Of a DNA stretch of 64,000 nt, positions 62,318 through 64,000 are shown one piece after another. The notes beneath the pieces were generated by a model. It saw only the letters and a list, made by a program, of their open reading frames with translations. It had not been told where the DNA came from and did not search any database. The DNA is from Acidobacteriota bacterium (lineage in GTDB: Bacteria; Acidobacteriota; Blastocatellia; Pyrinomonadales; Pyrinomonadaceae). The stretch covers positions 123,750 through 187,749 of the forward strand of contig JAHBSL010000005.1 in NCBI GenBank assembly GCA_019639135.1. The letters are read 5' to 3'. The position numbers and the translations under genes were made by a program. Every line of letters starts with the position of its first letter. Position 1 is the stretch's first letter.

Positions 62318-63583
62318 CTATTTTGGGAGGTTATCAATCATAGTTTGAACAATTAAGAGTCGCTTTTGCTGCACATTTCTGCTATGTTCCGTGATTCCCG
62401 TGGTTCTATTCAAGACATTGACAGACACAGTTTTGAGAGCTTCTAAGGTTTCTCGTGTTAATCCTTCTGCTCCTGCCGGTACTTCCCCCCGCTTCAATAA
62501 TTCCAATGCTGCATCGGCTCCCGATTCGCCCCGACCATACAATGCTTGAACTTGAGACTTCTGTACGTCAATGACTTGGTTAAGTTCTTTGGTGCTCATC
62601 TTCCTAATGATCGCGAGCACTTCATCTGGTGATTTTTTGAGTATCGCAGCTATGGCAGGAATGCCAAGTGCGGCAAGACTCTTGATTAAGAACGCAAGTT
62701 GAACAGTGTCTGCGGCTGCCTTAACATTGTCTGCGATCGGTTCACCCGCGTTAGGACAGGCTAAGCCCATTGAGAATGAACAAAGTGCTCCGCCTGTAAT
62801 CGCGTTAATTGCCTGCGCATCCTTATGACTCAGCCAACGACGCTCTTGTCCGGGCACGTCAATAGACACAACCCGTTCCCAAGAAAAGCCGTTTGGATTC
62901 AATCGGATCGCATATCCCAAAGATTGCCGGCCTATCCTTGGGTTTTCTACGATCAGACAGTCTCCTGTACATACGTCCCACCCCTCTCCGACTTTCTTGC
63001 CTGGAAACCAACGGTATTCATATCCCCCGTCGCCATCACTTCTTCGCCCCCAAATCATCCCACTCGGGTCAATTAAATTTAGAGGATTGTTTATCACGTA
63101 CGTGTAGCGATTCCAAGTCTGAGGAAGGACTCGTTTTGCACTTGCCATTAACGGATCGGGACTTGAGAATCGGCCTCGATTGAAGTTGTGCATTCTGGCC
63201 TGGGCGAAGTCGAGTTTCGTCTCATTATCACGTTCATAGCCGGTGAATTTTTGACGGACAGAATCGCTGCCGTAGTTTTGTCGGGCGATTTCTTCGCCGT
63301 AGGGCATGAAGTCGCGGCGGGAGGCGACCTGGCCGAACTGGTCGGTCGTGATCCTTGGGCTGCCGAGGTGATCGGTTGTCAAATAGCTGGTTTTGGCGGT
63401 TGCGGTTGGTTCGACAACGGTTGAATACTCCGCAACCAACCTATTGGAAGCATCATACGCGAAGATGGTTGTTTCACCCGTGCCGGGGACGACCTTCTTG
63501 ATCCGAAGCCCATCGCCATTATAGACCGCCCGGCCGGTTAATTCGACGCCAAAGTAGTGTAGAGCAGAAGGAGCTACGGGCAT
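62318..63583 (-). CDS. RHS-repeat core C-terminus with variable toxin tip (5' truncated)
   Basis: 421 codons. About residues 13-175 are the end of an RHS core: NGDGLRIKKVVPGTGETT, LTTDHLGSPRITTDQFG, FTGYERDNETKLDFAQARMHN, RGRFSSPDPL and the terminal NRYTYVINNPLNLIDPSG. The hypervariable C-terminus (about 250 aa) follows, with a hydrophobic segment (TVQLAFLIKSLAALGIPAIAA) and an unrecognised final domain (GESGADAALELLKRGEVP to the end). An in-frame stop lies just upstream of the apparent start and the upstream DNA is repeat filler, so the long N-terminal barrel-forming part is missing here. Without its delivery region the gene may be silent or a donor cassette. Confidence 0.82.
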   Translation of the reverse strand: MPVAPSALHYFGVELTGRAVYNGDGLRIKKVVPGTGETTIFAYDASNRLVAEYSTVVEPTATAKTSYLTTDHLGSPRITTDQFGQVASRRDFMPYGEEIARQNYGSDSVRQKFTGYERDNETKLDFAQARMHNFNRGRFSSPDPLMASAKRVLPQTWNRYTYVINNPLNLIDPSGMIWGRRSDGDGGYEYRWFPGKKVGEGWDVCTGDCLIVENPRIGRQSLGYAIRLNPNGFSWERVVSIDVPGQERRWLSHKDAQAINAITGGALCSFSMGLACPNAGEPIADNVKAAADTVQLAFLIKSLAALGIPAIAAILKKSPDEVLAIIRKMSTKELNQVIDVQKSQVQALYGRGESGADAALELLKRGEVPAGAEGLTRETLEALKTVSVNVLNRTTGITEHSRNVQQKRLLIVQTMIDNLPK

Positions 63584-64000
63584 AGATCAAATCGGCCGCC
63601 TGTTCTCGCGGCTGTGCCGCCCGATGAGCGGAAAGGCTGCGCCTTTCCTGCGGCTGCGCCTTTCCTGCGGCTGCCCCGAGAAGAGTGCGGCTATGCCGCC
63701 GGTTTCAAGTAGATGGACGAGGCGGCGGCGTAGCCTCCATTGGAGACGGGCAGCGAACGAAAAAGCCCGGCTTTTCCGCACACCATGGCGGCAAAGCCGC
63801 CCGGGCCGGTCTGTGCTTTCTGTGCTGATAGTTTTCTCTAAGACCACAGAGGACACTGACAAAAACCACAGAAGGTACAGACAATCTTCCGGTTTTCCTA
63901 TTTTCTTATTCGGTGGTTAAAAACATTTCAACGACCAATGCCACCGTCTTCGACGGTTCCGGGATTGGCGTGGGACGCGACCCACATCTCGCGATGTGGG
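63584..64000. other. Noncoding repeat field at the right edge
   Basis: 417 bp of GC-rich palindromes (GCGGCTATGCCGC type), repeated GGCTGCGCCTTTCCTGC units (63638-63667), a two-hairpin element (63761-63801), a CACAGA-rich stretch (63840-63880) and a CCCACATC-TCGC-GATGTGGG hairpin at the very end. No credible gene. Confidence 0.65.
63761..63801 (+). repeat. Two-hairpin dispersed element, copy 4
   Basis: AAAAGCC-C-GGCTTTT hairpin, spacer CCGCACACCAT, then GGCGGC-AAA-GCCGCC hairpin. Spacer identical in 9-10 positions to copies 1 and 3. Confidence 0.75.

Noticed and set aside
63587..63862. 91-codon frame upstream of the RHS gene as its N-terminal part
   Set aside because: It is a translation of palindromic filler, contains no RHS repeats and is separated from the RHS frame by a stop.

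Overview
The window is one contiguous stretch of a GC-rich bacterial chromosome carrying about 63 protein-coding genes, two tRNA genes and several noncoding fields full of repeats. No rRNA or phylogenetic marker is present. The gene mix fits Acidobacteriota best, probably Blastocatellia/Pyrinomonadaceae: a 13-subunit nuo operon with foreign inserts, a S55-type SpoIVB-domain protein, a PocR-GAF-GGDEF protein, orphan four-helix-bundle genes, and intergenic filler of short palindromes. That placement is an inference.

Region by region. 1-5.9 kb: a tesA-like lipoprotein esterase divergent from a ybbA/ybbP-type ABC exporter (the tesA-ybbAP layout known from E. coli), an orphan helical protein, and rdgB. 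5.9-8.9 kb: tRNA-Pro, an HU protein, a small unknown gene with a long leader, and a large polytopic membrane protein. 8.9-13.3 kb: a translationally coupled pair, a PocR-GAF-GGDEF diguanylate cyclase and an NTPase/RsbW-like fusion. 13.7-18.9 kb: a DUF2383 protein, then a restriction-modification pair bracketed by two repeat fields of about 1 kb. 18.9-31.8 kb: mostly single housekeeping genes (ispH, a LysM protein, an HtrA-like protease, an IMPase-family phosphatase, a B12-radical SAM enzyme, an SDR, an SbcD-like nuclease, a LON-domain protein, an apparently inactive alpha/beta hydrolase and the S55 protein), plus a 21-bp tandem array.

31.9-37 kb: a MESH1-like HD hydrolase and a minus-strand thiamine/molybdopterin cluster (thiS, thiG, moaD, moaE). 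This cluster is interrupted by a four-helix-bundle gene with inverted-repeat flanks and by a nucleotidyltransferase-like gene. 37.2-54.6 kb: a single nuo operon, with a recognisable promoter and a strong terminator, encoding NuoA,B,C,D,E,F,G,H,J,K,L,M,N. nuoI is absent. Extra genes sit between the subunits: a coiled-coil protein, HicB-HicA, a SnoaL-like protein, the tiny ribosomal protein THX, a second nucleotidyltransferase-like gene and a secreted protein.

54.6-61.2 kb: an orphan gene, a class I glutamine amidotransferase, a YbdK-type carboxylate-amine ligase, a LysR regulator divergent from a cystathionine gamma-synthase/lyase, a PP2C phosphatase and an NfeD protein. 61.3-64 kb: tRNA-Leu abutting a degraded RHS locus, with a C-terminal core plus variable tip, an adjacent candidate immunity gene and an RHS fragment that stops at the tRNA.

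The most unusual signals are: (i) a two-hairpin dispersed element with four copies here; (ii) a second palindromic family (GCCCGACCG type), tandem near 14.3 kb and also inside the thi/moa cluster; (iii) the four-helix-bundle gene framed by 29-bp inverted repeats inside thiSG; (iv) small toxin/nucleotidyltransferase-type genes placed tightly inside essential operons; (v) the PocR-GGDEF/NTPase-RsbW pair with a degenerate P-loop; and (vi) nine 21-bp direct repeats, each holding a palindrome.
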